A DNA stretch of 64,000 bases from Zoroaster sp. YZ-2022 (GCA_029582265.1 CM055835.1:13695498-13759497), one strand, 5' to 3'. Positions 21,420 to 33,310 are shown, counted from the stretch's first letter. Program-made: numbers and translations. The notes: generated by a model not told the origin, from the letters alone.

Positions 21420-22485
21420 TCATCTATTTAAAAAACTTTCGTCTTTAATATAAGCTGTAATTTTTCCTAAATTGCTTACTAACGCCGCAATTTTTAATGA
21501 AGCTTTTTCATTCTTGGGCGCAAAAAATTGTACTTCTTTGTTTAAAGGTGACAATTTCAATAGAGCTTTAAATATAGTCGAATCAAAAGTAGCTGAATAA
21601 GTAAGCAGCTGCTTTTTATGTACTTCACCAAATTCAAAACATGTACCGTAAACACAATTGTCATCATTTGAAAAGCTAATGTATTCTAGATTGCTCATGC
21701 TAATAGTGAGTGTTGAGTTTGCACGGAACAATTTTTTAAGTTTTGAAAAATCGCTACTTTCAACCATGTAAGGACAGTAATAATCATCGTCAATAGGGTG
21801 TTTTATTACTGATGGGCTAACAACGTAAATATTTACGTTATTAGTTTCTCGTTTTTTAACGTCGCATGTTTCGATAAACAACTGTTCTTTTTTAACATAA
21901 ACGGTTATTGGAACTTTTCGTTTAATACTACGAGTAATTTTTTGTAAAATTTTTAAATTTATTGAAAAATCAATTGGGTTTCACATTTAAATTCTGAAAA
22001 GTTTTCTTTGTTCAATGATACTTTTACTAATATTCTTTCAGATAAATCCATCTCGCTATAATAAAACCCCGTTTCATCTACCTTAAAATGAGCTTTGGGT
22101 TTGATACCTATTAAAACATCTATTAAAATTTTAAACACATAACCCACTTCGATTTAAAAAAAAAATCGTATTCGTACTCTTTTTTTGGTTCGTGTTCAAC
22201 TTTGTATTCTAAAATTTTTGATTTATCTAATATTTCACGCTTTATGTTGTTGTCCCAATCTGGGGGTGTAAGTATTTGGTATCCTTTCGGTTGTGATTCA
22301 TATTCATTAGTACTTTCGTTGTATTTTAAAAAATTTGAAAAATCTAATACTTCGCGTTTTATGTTGTTGTGCAAAACGTTAGATTTTTCATCGTTCGATT
22401 TAGAAAACATTTCTTCATATTGGTTATCAAAACTATTTGTTGTCTCTACATTCCATTTCGACAAAAATTGTTGTTGAGTTTGCAT
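21420..22485 (-). pseudogene. PCNA/sliding-clamp-like protein with N-terminal extension
   Basis: Three frames in order. The first, from ATG 22485, starts in the terminal repeat and gives a polar extension of about 110 residues with a repeated NNIKRE(V/I)LD motif. After a break in a run of ten A/T bases (22156-22165), the second (22147-21959) gives VFKILIDVLIG, then DETGFYYSEMDLSERILVKVSL and NKENFSEFKC. After a one-base shift near 21975 the third (to 21420) gives INLKILQKI, later VESSDFSKLKKLF and, near the end, FKALLKLSPLNKEVQFF and LGKITAYIKD. Order and spacing match the two-domain PCNA fold (the Ser-Met-Asp turn, the loop after domain 1 and the K-x-SPL strand). The role would be polymerase processivity; this copy is inactive. 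Confidence 0.68.
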
Positions 22486-22748
22486 TCTCTGTAATCAATA
22501 TATATTTTGAAAATAAAAACGCAAAAAACAAATTTAAAAAACGTGAAATATCTAGATGATACCTAAAACTGCTGCAAAACTGCTTGTCAAAACCCCCCTA
22601 CCACTACCCAGAGAATTTGTCCAAAAAAGGGTATTTTAAAATTGTTAGTTTTTAGACTTTTCAAAAACTCCCTACTACTACCCAGAGAATTTGACTAAAA
22701 ATGATTTTTTAAAGCAGGTGGTCTAGGACCCCCATCTAACATACTACT
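22452..22748 (-). repeat. Polinton right terminal inverted repeat
   Basis: Reverse complement of the left terminus, ending CATACTACT. It spans about 297 bp against about 286 bp at the left because of indels in A/T runs. It includes the first 11 codons of the clamp-like gene. Confidence 0.92.
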
Positions 22749-22754
22749 ACATTA
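22749..22754. other. Target-site duplication, right copy
   Basis: ACATTA directly outside the right terminus, matching 2446-2451. Beyond it the tRNA-like array unit resumes (GACCGTTGG). Confidence 0.7.
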
Positions 22755-23820
22755 GACCGTTGGTTATCTGCCATGGAATGTGAATGATTGGAGATTTATT
22801 GCTAGCAACAAGCATTGGTCAAAATAAAACACAAGAACTTTCTAATAGGGGTTCGAACTGCCAGACGTACCAGCCTAGAAATGTACTGATTGAACTTTCC
22901 AGTGTACTACCGGCTTGCACCAACTATCCTGTTTGTATCTGGAGTTGAATTTAAAACTACTTAAATAAATCTTGATTGCGTAATCATTCAAAACTAAAAC
23001 ATTGTTGCCACTGTGTTTCGATCCCAGGTCTCCTGCACCGAAACCCAGTACCACTGGATTGCGCCAAGATTCCTCTTGGTACATGTAATTGAATTTAATA
23101 CTAGTATAAATAAAACAGGATTGCGTAATTATTTAAAATTAAAGAAATGGCGCCACTGGGTTTCGAACCCGGTTCTTTTTTTAACCCGGTTCGCCTGGAC
23201 CGCAGTAGATTGCGCCACGCAGTAGATTGCGCCACGCAGTAGATTGCGCCACCAATCCTCTGGGTAAATGGTGATGAAGTTAATACTACTTATAAATAAA
23301 ATGTGATTGCTTAATTTTTTTTTTAATATATCAAACCAGTGTACTAACGGCTTGCGCCACCTATGTTGTTGGAATCTGGTGTTGTATTTTAAATTACTTA
23401 AATAAATCGTGATTGTGTAACCATTGAAAATTAAAAGAAAAGCGTCATGACACTGTTGGAACCAGAGTCAGCTGTACCAAGGTCTTGCGCCTTAACCATT
23501 AAACTGTTGCTTCATCTTATATTTAATAGGAATGATTGGAGATTCAATGAAGACAACAACCATTGGTCAAACAAATAAAAATAAAAAAAGGTCACGAGCA
23601 GGATTCCATAAAAGTGGAACTGTTTGCGATTGATCAAACCAGTGCACTAGTGACTTACGCGACCGATTCGTGTTGCGTTCAATTTAATATATTGACATTT
23701 ATGAATGGTAATTACGCAAAGAGAAAACGGAGGTCCACAAAAGACAACTGCGGGATTCGAACTGATGCTCTTTCACCCTGCAGCTGAAACCCAACATGCT
23801 ATCAATTGGGCCGCCGAATC
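22755..23820 (-). repeat. Tandem array of tRNA-like units, right half
   Basis: Continues the array on the left of the Polinton. Units at about 22850-22930, 23009-23082, 23148-23260, 23455-23515, 23615-23680 and 23750-23820 carry TTCGAACC/TTGCGCCA words on the minus strand. The 22860-23120 segment closely parallels 1355-1620, including the compound spacer, so a higher-order unit is repeated on both sides. A small triplication of CGCAGTAGATTGCGCCA lies at 23200-23250. Confidence 0.68.
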
Positions 23821-25983
23821 ACTCTCACATGTGCAACGTTATGTAATGAAATCGCGTAAATAATGATCATGGGTAAAACTTTATTAACTAATGCGTAATT
23901 AACTTAAATGTATTCTGCTCCAGGCAAGATTTGATTTAGATAGATTGTGCATAAGGGCCTTCTTCGATTATAAATATGATAATTGTTTTGAGAACAAATA
24001 ACTACACAACTATCCTCGAGCCTCAATTTTTTGTAAAATAGTAAAACGATTTTACCATTGTTACTGCTATCTCTTGTCTGTGTTTTTTAAAAAGAATAAT
24101 ATGTCAAACATATTCAATAATTATCTGATTTGTTTCAAAATAAATCATACCACAGTATTCATTGGACATCGCTATAATATGGGACGGTTCCGGTGAAGTT
24201 TTCCGTGAATTTCCAACCAGCGTGATTGTGACACAGGCCGTGCCGTCAAACACAGCAGAGTGTCCCACTAGTGGACGGCACTCTCAGGATATCTCCCGTA
24301 TAATAGGCCTACCTTTCGAACTACAATATCTGAAGTAGATTTTAGCTTTGGCCGGGAGGTTGAGTAGTGGACCTTTGGGGTTTAAATGGGGTTGTTAATG
24401 GGGTGATGAAGGCTTCAGGTGGGGCGGTGGCGGTGTTTGGCATGTTTTATATGAGCAGAATGTTGTTTCTTTTTCGTGCATTTTTAACAGGGATGGGAAA
24501 ACCAATTCATCTATTTCCATTCAGCTTAATTGTCGATCGGGGGAGGGGTAGGGATTCAGGATAACAAGCAACTCATATTCGTCTCGTGAAAGGGTCAAGC
24601 CCTTTTTGGTTATACACCTGATTGTATCCACCAGAAACCGTAAGACGATGGAGGAAGTTGGGAACGGGGACAGGAGGATTCATCGCTAGAGTCACCAGCG
24701 CTGGGAGTTCCAATTATCAAATTTGCTTTGAATACATTCGGTTGATGTGGACTTCGACATGACAGAGTAAATTCTTCATTCCGGTTATGTCAGTTATTCT
24801 TCCCATTCTAAAATTATTATAATGAATGTATATACATCTGTACTTCACGATCAAGAAGTCAAGAAATATGTACAGAAACCAACGTATAAATTTTGCAGAT
24901 AATTTCATTGTGTTTTTAACGAGAAAATAGTGAAAACGCATTAAGATTTTTCTTTAAAAAGTCCCCATATGCAACTTCGTGTACAATCTTTGAAAATTTA
25001 ATGAATTATTCTTCAAACTATGAAGCATCCAAATCAACTTGATGCCATTTTTTCTACCACCGGAATGATGTTTTTTTCGAGGTATTTTTCGAACTAAAAC
25101 GCAGACGACGAAACGAATATTAACGAAAAGCCTACACATTTTCCGTATAATGGAAATTAAATGTAACTTGAGATACACTGTTTTGCCATAAAAGTATTAG
25201 AAATATGATTTGGTTAAATATTCAGCAAAAGAATGTAAGTGCATGAAATTTATCATATTACAAAAACGATCCAAGGATTTGTGCCCAAAATTTGCAGGAA
25301 TGTTGACTAAAATGATCTCCATGTTCATGCTTTATTCCAATTCCAACAGAGTCAAGTGTCCAAAAAGGCACGTGTTCAAACTTTAAACTCAATTTTCTCA
25401 AAATGTAATTTTTCGAGTTAGGCTGTTTTGCCATATAAGGGCCGCACCTCCCTCAAAGAGAGACTTGATAGTATTCAATACCAAGCTCTGAAACATGTGC
25501 AGGAGCTATTCGTAGTACAGCACTAGCTTATCTTCAAATCGAGTGTGGCGAACCCCCCCCCCCCCAATTGCGTCGCCAATTATTATGCAACTTATATGGA
25601 ATTAAAATTAATACACACCTTTTACACCCTAATAAATGCTTACAAATGTTCATTATTATTATTATTATTATTAATAAATGCTTGCAAGAAGATAACTGGC
25701 AAAACAATATTATGCAACAAAATGGACTAATAGTACCGGACCCCTTAGTTTGTGATATTCGTCATATTAAAACACAGCATGGCATAATGTATTATCTAAA
25801 CATTCACGTCATACGTCAACAATTGTTTTATCTGAAGTGCTTTACATTTAGAGAAAACAAGAGTAGTAATGTTCAATTTATACAAAGTTGCAAAATAATA
25901 ATTGAAAAAAAAAAAAAAAAAAATATGTATACCGCCCTCCACTGACAGATTTATTGTGTCTCGCATCATTGCATTAATCGCCA
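23821..25983. other. Intergenic, no gene seen
   Basis: AT-rich sequence without a convincing gene. It contains a C homopolymer (25550-25565), an ATT microsatellite (25653-25672) and an A run (25906-25922). Open frames here are short and of random composition. Confidence 0.6.
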
Positions 25984-26400
25984 AGTCACTGATAGCTCAA
26001 TTGGTAGAGCGAGAGGTCCAGATTTCAAATCCCACTCCAGACAGGAAAGCATTTATTTTTTACCAACTTGATATCCTTTAATACTATAACACATTTAAAT
26101 GGAACTTGGCTTTTCGCCGGAACTGGCTCCGCTAATGCTTGTGAGCTGCCCTGTTTCTTTCTCCCCTAAAGGTGCAGGACCTTCTTGGCTCGGAATCAGG
26201 GCACGGGAGGATATATATCGGCGAGCCGGAACGCCAGACCAGAAGGGCCCTAATGGAAGCCGGTGAAGGGACCCTATACGACTTTAAAGCCTATGGCTTT
26301 AAAGCGCCGGTAGGGATCAATCCTGATAAATCGCGGCTCCTGAATGCCTGGTATTCGCTGAGTAACTTTATTTATTTATCTGTTGTTTATTATTATATAA
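25984..26400 (+). repeat. Candidate tRNA-derived SINE
   Basis: A box-A-like TAGCTCAATTGGTAGAGC and a box-B-like GATTTCAAATCCC lie at 25993-26033, closer than in a normal tRNA, so the anticodon arm looks shortened. A GC-richer body (26105-26345) with GGCTTTAAAGCC symmetry follows, then an AT-rich tail with TATTTATTTAT. This is the layout of a SINE; the tRNA species is not clear. Confidence 0.45.
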
Positions 26401-26874
26401 TATAGGCCTATATTTTGTTTTTATAGGCCTATGTATATAAGTAGGCCTATTATTATTCTTGGTGAAGGTGCCTGACACTTTATTCAATCATGGAATAGTT
26501 ATAACAAATTATAACAGTATATTCTAAATAATTATGTTAATATTATAATTATTTGGTCCTTAAGTTATGAATTATGAAAAATAAAATAAAAAATATTACA
26601 TACGCGAACAAAAAGTGTTTGTAATAGAAAATACGAAGGGAAAAAGATAAATTGGTTTGCCTGTTTTAGGGGAGAAAGGGGTACATTGCCATTACCGTTC
26701 CTCCCCATCATAAATATTGAGGGGGCCTGTCCCCCTCCCCCTCTCCCAGGATCGCCGCCCAAAGGTTCACCTATTTTGAGCGGGATATATTTAACTTTCA
26801 TTACATTTAGCAGTACATTTACATTTTTCTCATAATAGCCTATACTCATTGTAATGCTCTGTAAACAACCAAAA
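26401..26874. other. Non-coding, AT-rich
   Basis: Contains repeated TAGGCCTAT words (26400-26450) and a C-rich stretch near 26720. No gene. Confidence 0.5.
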
Positions 26875-27013
26875 CCAATTACCCAATTACCCAGTTACCC
26901 ATTTATCCATTTATCCATTTACCCATACTGAATTTTCCCATTTACCCATGTATCCATTTATCCATTTACCCATTTACCCATTTACCCATTTACCCAATTA
27001 CCCATTTACCCAT
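26875..27013 (+). repeat. Octamer minisatellite TTTACCCA/TTTATCCA
   Basis: About 16 imperfect copies of an 8-bp unit, interrupted twice by CATACTGAATTTT. The unit resembles degenerate telomere-like CCCTAA-type sequence only loosely. Confidence 0.85.
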
Positions 27014-28915
27014 ACTGAATTTTTAATACATTTAAAGTGTCCAACCGAGGCATATTGCGGGCCAAACAGAAACTAGAATTTAAATAACTATTCATCCATT
27101 GGAAGTTGTACTTAAACTTTTATATGTTCATACTCATCATCAGTTTTATTGAGAAAGTGTTAAATCATCGACGAAAGGCTGGTGTAACTTCACAGTTATT
27201 TTTCTTCCACATATTACGTGACCCAACACAAGATTTTATACATTAATATAATGCTTTGAAAATGTTTCTTTCGAGATTCTATATTAAAAAATATAGTCAC
27301 CGCCCAAGCATAATATAACTTTCTAAAAATAAAAGGCCTTGGGCTATTTCTCAGGATGAATGATACTTGTACCAACTTTACAGTAAGTAAGTTTTTAATT
27401 AAGAATACATTAATTTAATAACTCATTAATTACCAATGTTATACAGTCCCTTTAAATACGCGATATAAGAAAGCGATAAAACCCTATTTAAAAACCAGTA
27501 AAATCGCAAATTGAACGGGATGTACAACTTTAAAGTTGAGCAATTTTGTTTTTACCCGAGCATCAACCTTATCTCAGACATCATAATAGTCGTCTGAAGA
27601 ATTTACTCCAATGTAAAATTAAAATCTTGCTAATGGAAAACAACAAATGCATGTCACTGATACACACTGATACATACTAATACGGAATGGTCCTGCACTG
27701 GGGTTCACGACAAAGGTACTTTACTGATGAAATTTGCAGCATAAAAGAAAACTAAAAGTTTGAGGTTTGAGGTTTGAGGTTTGAGGCGCATAGAGTCGTT
27801 ATTTTCTCCATTTGGAGTTTAAGAAATGATTCACACTTATGGAATGGACCGGTATAAATGTCCTGGACTGAGGCCCACGACATGGGTACATCTCTTTTGC
27901 CATTTGCAGCACAAAAGAAAAACAAAGAAAAACAAAATAGAGGTTTGAGGTTTGTAGAGGCGTTTCAATATTTTCCTGTTTTCTTATTTTCTCCACTGGG
28001 GGGTAAGGAAGAGATATATGCTGACAATGTTATATAGGGAATTCATATAATGTTGTATGATGATACATTTACAATAACATGAAGGCTACATATATAAACA
28101 GAGAATGATGAATCCAATCTACATGTAGTCACAAAAACAGTCAAAAATATAAAGCTGTTTGCTTGGATTTGTCAGTTAAATCATGTAAATCCGAGATACT
28201 GAAACTTACGAAGCTTTCGAAGGTGGTCATTATTTATTAACAACCTATATATTTTTTCTTTTCGCTTTTTTGGTTTTTCGAGAAGAACATTTATTCAACT
28301 GTCTCCCAATCGCCTCTCACGTACATGTTGTCACCTGCACCGTGTCTCATTTCAGTTTTATATGTCAAGGTTTAACGTCAATTCACTTAAGAGAAGCGAG
28401 GTTATATCTCTTACCCTTCTGGCGTGTCTTTTGTAAATCCCGCCAATAATGACCACATTGGGAGGAGTACTTAAGGTATTATGGAATCCCTGTCATATGA
28501 AATATCTCAAAGTTTATCTGTGACCCGTGGTCATATCTGTTTTGACAATTCGGAACTGTAGCGACGGCTCACTTCATATTATAGTCAATACATCGCTACC
28601 GCAAGCGTCCCTGATACATGTATTATATTGATGGTACTGGCTTAAGTGTTTCATTGGAGAACGTCTGGAGGACATGAACAAAATATCTTCACTGATTCAA
28701 AGTCAAAAGCCTGGGTGAGTCGCAACTGAGCTTTTCATGATACGTATAATGGTAATCGTGACATTTAAAAGAGAAATTTGAATGATTACCAAAATGGGTG
28801 TCATAATTAAAGTGCATGCTAATTACACACATTACACACATTTTAAGGAAATCACTACATTTAATGTACTGAATTACAAGAGAGAAGAAACTGATCAGGT
28901 ATTTGTGTCAACTAA
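27014..28915. other. Non-coding with a local duplication
   Basis: No gene. Segments 27685-27790 and 27845-27965 are diverged direct copies. They share a CCTG.ACTG.GG..CACGAC word, TTTGCAGCA.AAAAGAAA and a GAGGTTT repeat. Confidence 0.55.
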
Positions 28916-29278
28916 TGGAGTGTCGTGGCCGAGCGGTCTAGCGCACCGAACTCAAGTTCTGGTGTTGCCAGCAGCAGGGTGTGGGTTCGAGCCCCGGTCG
29001 TGACACTTGTATCCTTGAGCAAGGTACTTAACCATAATTGCTTCTCTCCACCCAGGGGTTAAATGGGTACCTGTGAAGGCAGAGATGGTTTGCTCTCTAT
29101 GCGCTAGAAATGGCAGCAATTGAGCTGTATACTCCCCAGGGAGCTGAGATGGTTTCAGGAATGATTTATGAGCCTTATGAGCCTTATGAGCAGGGATAAT
29201 AATATAATGCGCCTTGAGCGCCACTTAGTTGGTGGATACGTGCGCTATATAAATCTATACATTATTATTATTATTATT
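28916..29278 (+). mobile_element. tRNA-Leu-type SINE, full length
   Basis: The head (28918-29003) reads like a class II tRNA with a long variable arm: GTGGCCGAGCGGTCTAGCGC as box A region and GTGGGTTCGAGCCCC as box B. A body of about 200 bp ends GCGCTATATAAATC, with an ATT-repeat tail. AACTAA flanks it on both sides (28910-28915 and 29279-29284), a target duplication. The same family recurs at least five more times in the window. Confidence 0.88.
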
Positions 29279-32225
29279 AACTAAGATCATAAGCCAAATG
29301 AATAGGACGTAAAATTAAAACCTATCATCATTATAATAGTGTAATACAGCTCATTATACACATTGGTTTTCACGAACTGAAACACAATTGATCACTGATT
29401 TGCATGGGTGGGGCACACAGCAGAAAAGGAGATCACATGAATATATATAAGGATAAATTTACATGCACGGCACACACACCAAAAAATGGTGCGGTGACAC
29501 GCTTTTTTTTTTTTTTTTTAGTCCCAATTGTTTTGCGCTATTTCACAATCCATCGATAATGGTTTTTAATTGGGACCCTTATTCTTGTTAAAGCGCAGTC
29601 AGTTTCTATCAAATGAGATACATTATTTCACAAAATAATTGACATAAACTTCCGGCTAAGTTTCCGGCTTCATAATCGGTGCAGATCAAATTTCCCATTC
29701 ACAAAGTACCGTATGGTGGCTAAGAGAGGTCTCACAAATCGGGCAAACGTTCATATCCCTATGTGAAAAAAAATCAAATCGATCCAGCAATTGAGACTGC
29801 AATTGGACATCGTTTCATACCATAAAAGGAAAACTAAAAATGCCGGCGACACCCGCGTAGACCAGAAACTGGAGACTTATCAAACAGTCAGATTTTGACC
29901 AGGAATTATTTGATTACGTCCGGCCTAATTTGTTAGACTTGTTAGCAATATTAAATTATAATGGCAACATTTATCATACTATCCTAATTTTATCAAACTG
30001 ATGGAAACGAAACGTAATTGTGAATTATCAAGGACATCACTATCGTCTGCTATGTGGGAAACTCTGCATAGACTAATCAATGACAAGACAAAATGAATGT
30101 GGCGGGTAGTGCGTTACAGTACTTGTACGTATAGCTACGTAAACGATGTACTTCTGAATCTGTGTGGGTTAATCTCCTAATGTATCATACTATTAAAGTA
30201 TAAGTGCACTTTTCATTAAATTCTATGCAATGTGCACTAAGGCATTAACCCTATCACTCAGGAGGGGGAGATGTGCTGCCTTTGTTTTATTTATATAAAA
30301 CGCTCCGACTGACGAAGATACAATTTTCTGAGCCCCTCCCCCAGGCTCCAGAACGAAAAAGAAAGGAAAACCAAGCCGGTTAGGGTTAGGAAAAACGGAA
30401 TTCAATCATTTACCGTACATGTTGTTCTTATTTGAGTAGTAAATAGTTCTGAAAAGAACCGATTGGTTATAACTCGACGTTTCGATCAGTATGCTCTGAT
30501 CGTATCCATTCTAACATGGCATTTTCGTCTCATGAAGTCGCAAATTCAGGTGGGAAATAGTTTTAACAAATTTTACTAAACCGATAGCAGGTCAGACAGA
30601 GATTTCAAAGGGATGTTATTTACACTAAATAATAGTTTTTATGTAAAATAGCAGATAAATTGTGTTTTTTGTATTTGTTTTTAGATTACCAACAGTGTAT
30701 ACAAATAATACACTGACTTTAAGAACAAACATTTCAAAATAGTTCCCCTATAACTTTTGCATTATTAGTTATGCACAAATCTTCCCAAAGCGACTGCTGT
30801 ATAATATAAATAATGTTGCCCCAAAGTTTGGAAATTTATTAAATACAATGATTGATAAAGTGATAATTTTGATCTTAAAATGAATTGGCAATAATTTTGT
30901 CAATTTTATATATACAGCAATTGATTTCAAATCAGACAATTTATTGTGTATATGTCATGCTGTGACTATGTAAGTTTACACTAAAATACAATTTCTCCTT
31001 GACGGAAAATTTGACGGAATAGGCCTACAATCGTTTTCATGTCAGCAGAACAGAATTACAACAGAGCAAGAAAACGTACGTAGACATTTTTGTTGTACAA
31101 ATTATTAGGTCAGTCAACAGCGCTCAATCAAATCCCCAATTAACCAATCAAATTCATTAAACAGTCACGTGATCACCTTGCGTACAAATACACGTATATA
31201 GGGGTGCACCCCACTAAATAAACTCCCATAGCAACCAATGCTAAATAGAAAATATTCAAAAGTCATTTTAGTTAAAAATCTTAACATTTTTAAAACTAAA
31301 AGGAAAAGTATTGGTTGATGTCATGCCAATGGAAACCACCCTCTACACTACTAAAAACACCCACACTGAAAAGCATCCATTTTGGAAAAAGGCCTTATGC
31401 TTGAAATCAAAATAATTAGGACCACTTTTTTAAGGCCTAGTTTACCCAAAATACTCAAAGTTAGAAGTCAAGGAAACAGGTCATGATATTGGACCATTTT
31501 TACACAATCCCTCAAATGAATGGGCCTCAAATCGTTGTGGTATTTGAGGACATATAGATTATGATAAACAGCGTGAATTTTTCACTATAGTGGGATGCAC
31601 CCATAGTCAAAAAAGCCATCAAGTCCAATATCGACAATAGATTCGTGTATCAGTTTGTTCCTTTTTCCTTTGTTTTGTTTTACAATAAGCACATAACTTT
31701 GTTTTATAGATTGATGAAATTCCTGCGTGGGGTTATAAATAATTAGATTGTTGTCCTTAAATACCGACGTCTATGTGAAGCACTCTATATATTCAGTGCA
31801 TTCTGACTGGCGATATTCAGTTTACTAGTGCAGACGTCGTACCTCTCAACAAGCTTGCCCGATGACGATTGGCCGGTGAGAATCCTATTATAGCAGCGGG
31901 TACCGCGACATGTACAGATTGATGGAATTCTTGCGTCGGGTTATAAACAATTGTTTATCCAGTCTACGCCATGTCCCTTCTTAGACAAATTGAACGGGAT
32001 CGTATGTAAAACATGTACAGACATATATGCGTACTTTTCAAATATGTCAGACTTAATGGCGTATTTACACGCAGCTTGCACACGGCAGTTCAGTCAATCT
32101 GATTGGTCAATAAATAAGGGATTTTAATCGACTGTTGACGATTGGCCAATAATCTGCCAAAGCAAATCTTGGTTGGTAACTATGTCAACTTGGATTTCCC
32201 TGACCACGCAGCGATTCTTGTCTTT
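29279..32225. other. Intergenic with dispersed repeats
   Basis: No coding gene. 29490-29860 belongs to a dispersed family (long T run, then GGTGGCTAAGAGAGG) also seen near 51740-51950 and, inverted, at 35760-36000 and 38355-38595. 31196-31612 is a possible short DNA element: its ends, ATAGGGGTGCACCCCACT and AGTGGGATGCACCCATAG, are imperfect inverted repeats. The 3' UTR of the receptor gene must extend into the right end of this stretch. Confidence 0.5.
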
Positions 32226-32525
32226 TTAAGCTTCTACATTTACATTATGCATGGATACTGTTTCTTGCGACGTTGCCTTGGTAACCAAGGAACTACTTCC
32301 AGTGGCATAACAGTTGGATGAATTGTTTTTCTTCGTCCTCTTTTGTCGCTTAGTGCCTAGTTTCTCTCGCCAGAGTCCCCGGATGCGGTGGTTGCAACCG
32401 AAGGATATAAAGATGAACACTCCTTGCAGCGAGTTGGTGATGACAAAGAGGTACCACACGGACTGATGGTTAATGACTGTTCCTAGGCAACCAAAGATCC
32501 ATGTGAAACCCATGATGCACGAAAT
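32226..32525 (-). CDS. SRCR-7TM receptor gene, last exon (TM6, TM7, tail)
   Basis: The acceptor TATATACAG precedes 32525 and the stop codon is at 32226. It joins in phase 0 to the exon ending at 39566. It encodes helix 6 with the family B-like GFTWIFGCLG motif, helix 7 with SLQGVFIFISFG, a Cys/Arg membrane-proximal segment (REKLGTKRQKRTKKNN) and a Ser/Thr-rich cytoplasmic tail of about 35 residues. The intron before it is 7 kb. Confidence 0.8.
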   Translation of the reverse strand: MSCIMGFTWIFGCLGTVINHQSVWYLFVITNSLQGVFIFISFGCNHRIRGLWREKLGTKRQKRTKKNNSSNCYATGSSSLVTKATSQETVSMHNVNVEA

Positions 32526-33310
32526 CTGTATATATCGAAAATTAATGAATTAATTAATGAAGTCGGTGTGTTATCGATGTGTTATCGATGTGTTATCAAG
32601 GTACGTCAATGTAATGTTGACTGTCAGTGAGCACTTGTGGGGTACTGACACAATGGGGACAATGGTACCCCACAAGTCGGTCTTTGTTTCCGTGTATCCC
32701 ACAAGAGAAATTATAAAGAAAAGAAAAGGGATAATGAGAGGACAGTGGTGGTACCCCACAAACCTGATCCATAAGGTTGTGTGTGTGGGGGGTGGAAGGG
32801 GCGGGAACAGTGCCAGAAAAAGGGGTACACAAATTAAATTTTTGTATGAACCAAGCATTTAAATGACGTTATAATCCTAGCAATTCTACGATTTGTAATA
32901 ATAAACAGTGTCACAAATTAATGGGTTCCTTGAATTCGCTTTTGATGTCGAGTAATTTATACAAGCGCGCGTTTTACCCGGAGCCTGCCATTTCATAAAA
33001 GGAAATGTTTCCAGTATAGGATTTGAATAGCTGTAAAGCGTTCAACAGGTGGAAGTAATGACACTAATTAGGTGTTCGGTTGTACACATTAAGTTCACAG
33101 ATCCTTTGACACAGATCCTTTGAACTTGACACATATAGACCATAACATATAGTTGTCAATAAAGTTATGGTATATTGTTTCAGGTAAAGTTGTGACGTCA
33201 GGGTGACGTCATCAGATATTGAAATACACTAAATCAAATGTTAATATTTCAAAAAAATCATAGGCCTATCTCATGAACCACAAAAGATAATTACACAATC
33301 TTTGCACCAG
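32526..33310. other. Intron sequence, last receptor intron (right part)
   Basis: Non-coding. Two GT-rich/AC-rich frames at 32557-32862 have no plausible product. The stretch just before the SINE (33180-33305) belongs to the same diverged repeat family as 34320-34460. Confidence 0.5.

Larger units (their letters stand above)
2451..22748. mobile_element. Polinton/Maverick (adintovirus-like) element
   Basis: A 20.3 kb element bounded by inverted repeats with a short target duplication. It holds the Polinton gene set: family B DNA polymerase, retroviral-type integrase, FtsK/HerA-type packaging ATPase, major capsid protein, minor capsid candidate and several uncharacterised ORFs in two-directional blocks. 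About 3.5 kb of it is a later LINE insertion, so the original was about 16.8 kb. Frameshifts occur in the polymerase, integrase, ATPase, capsid and clamp-like genes, so this copy is inactive. The capsid genes place it with endogenous virus-like elements. I did not recognise the adenovirus-type cysteine protease that many Polintons carry. Confidence 0.93.

Noticed and set aside
32557..32862. Overlapping frames of about 100 codons on both strands
   Set aside because: They are shadow frames in a GT-rich intron stretch with low-complexity products and no homology cue.
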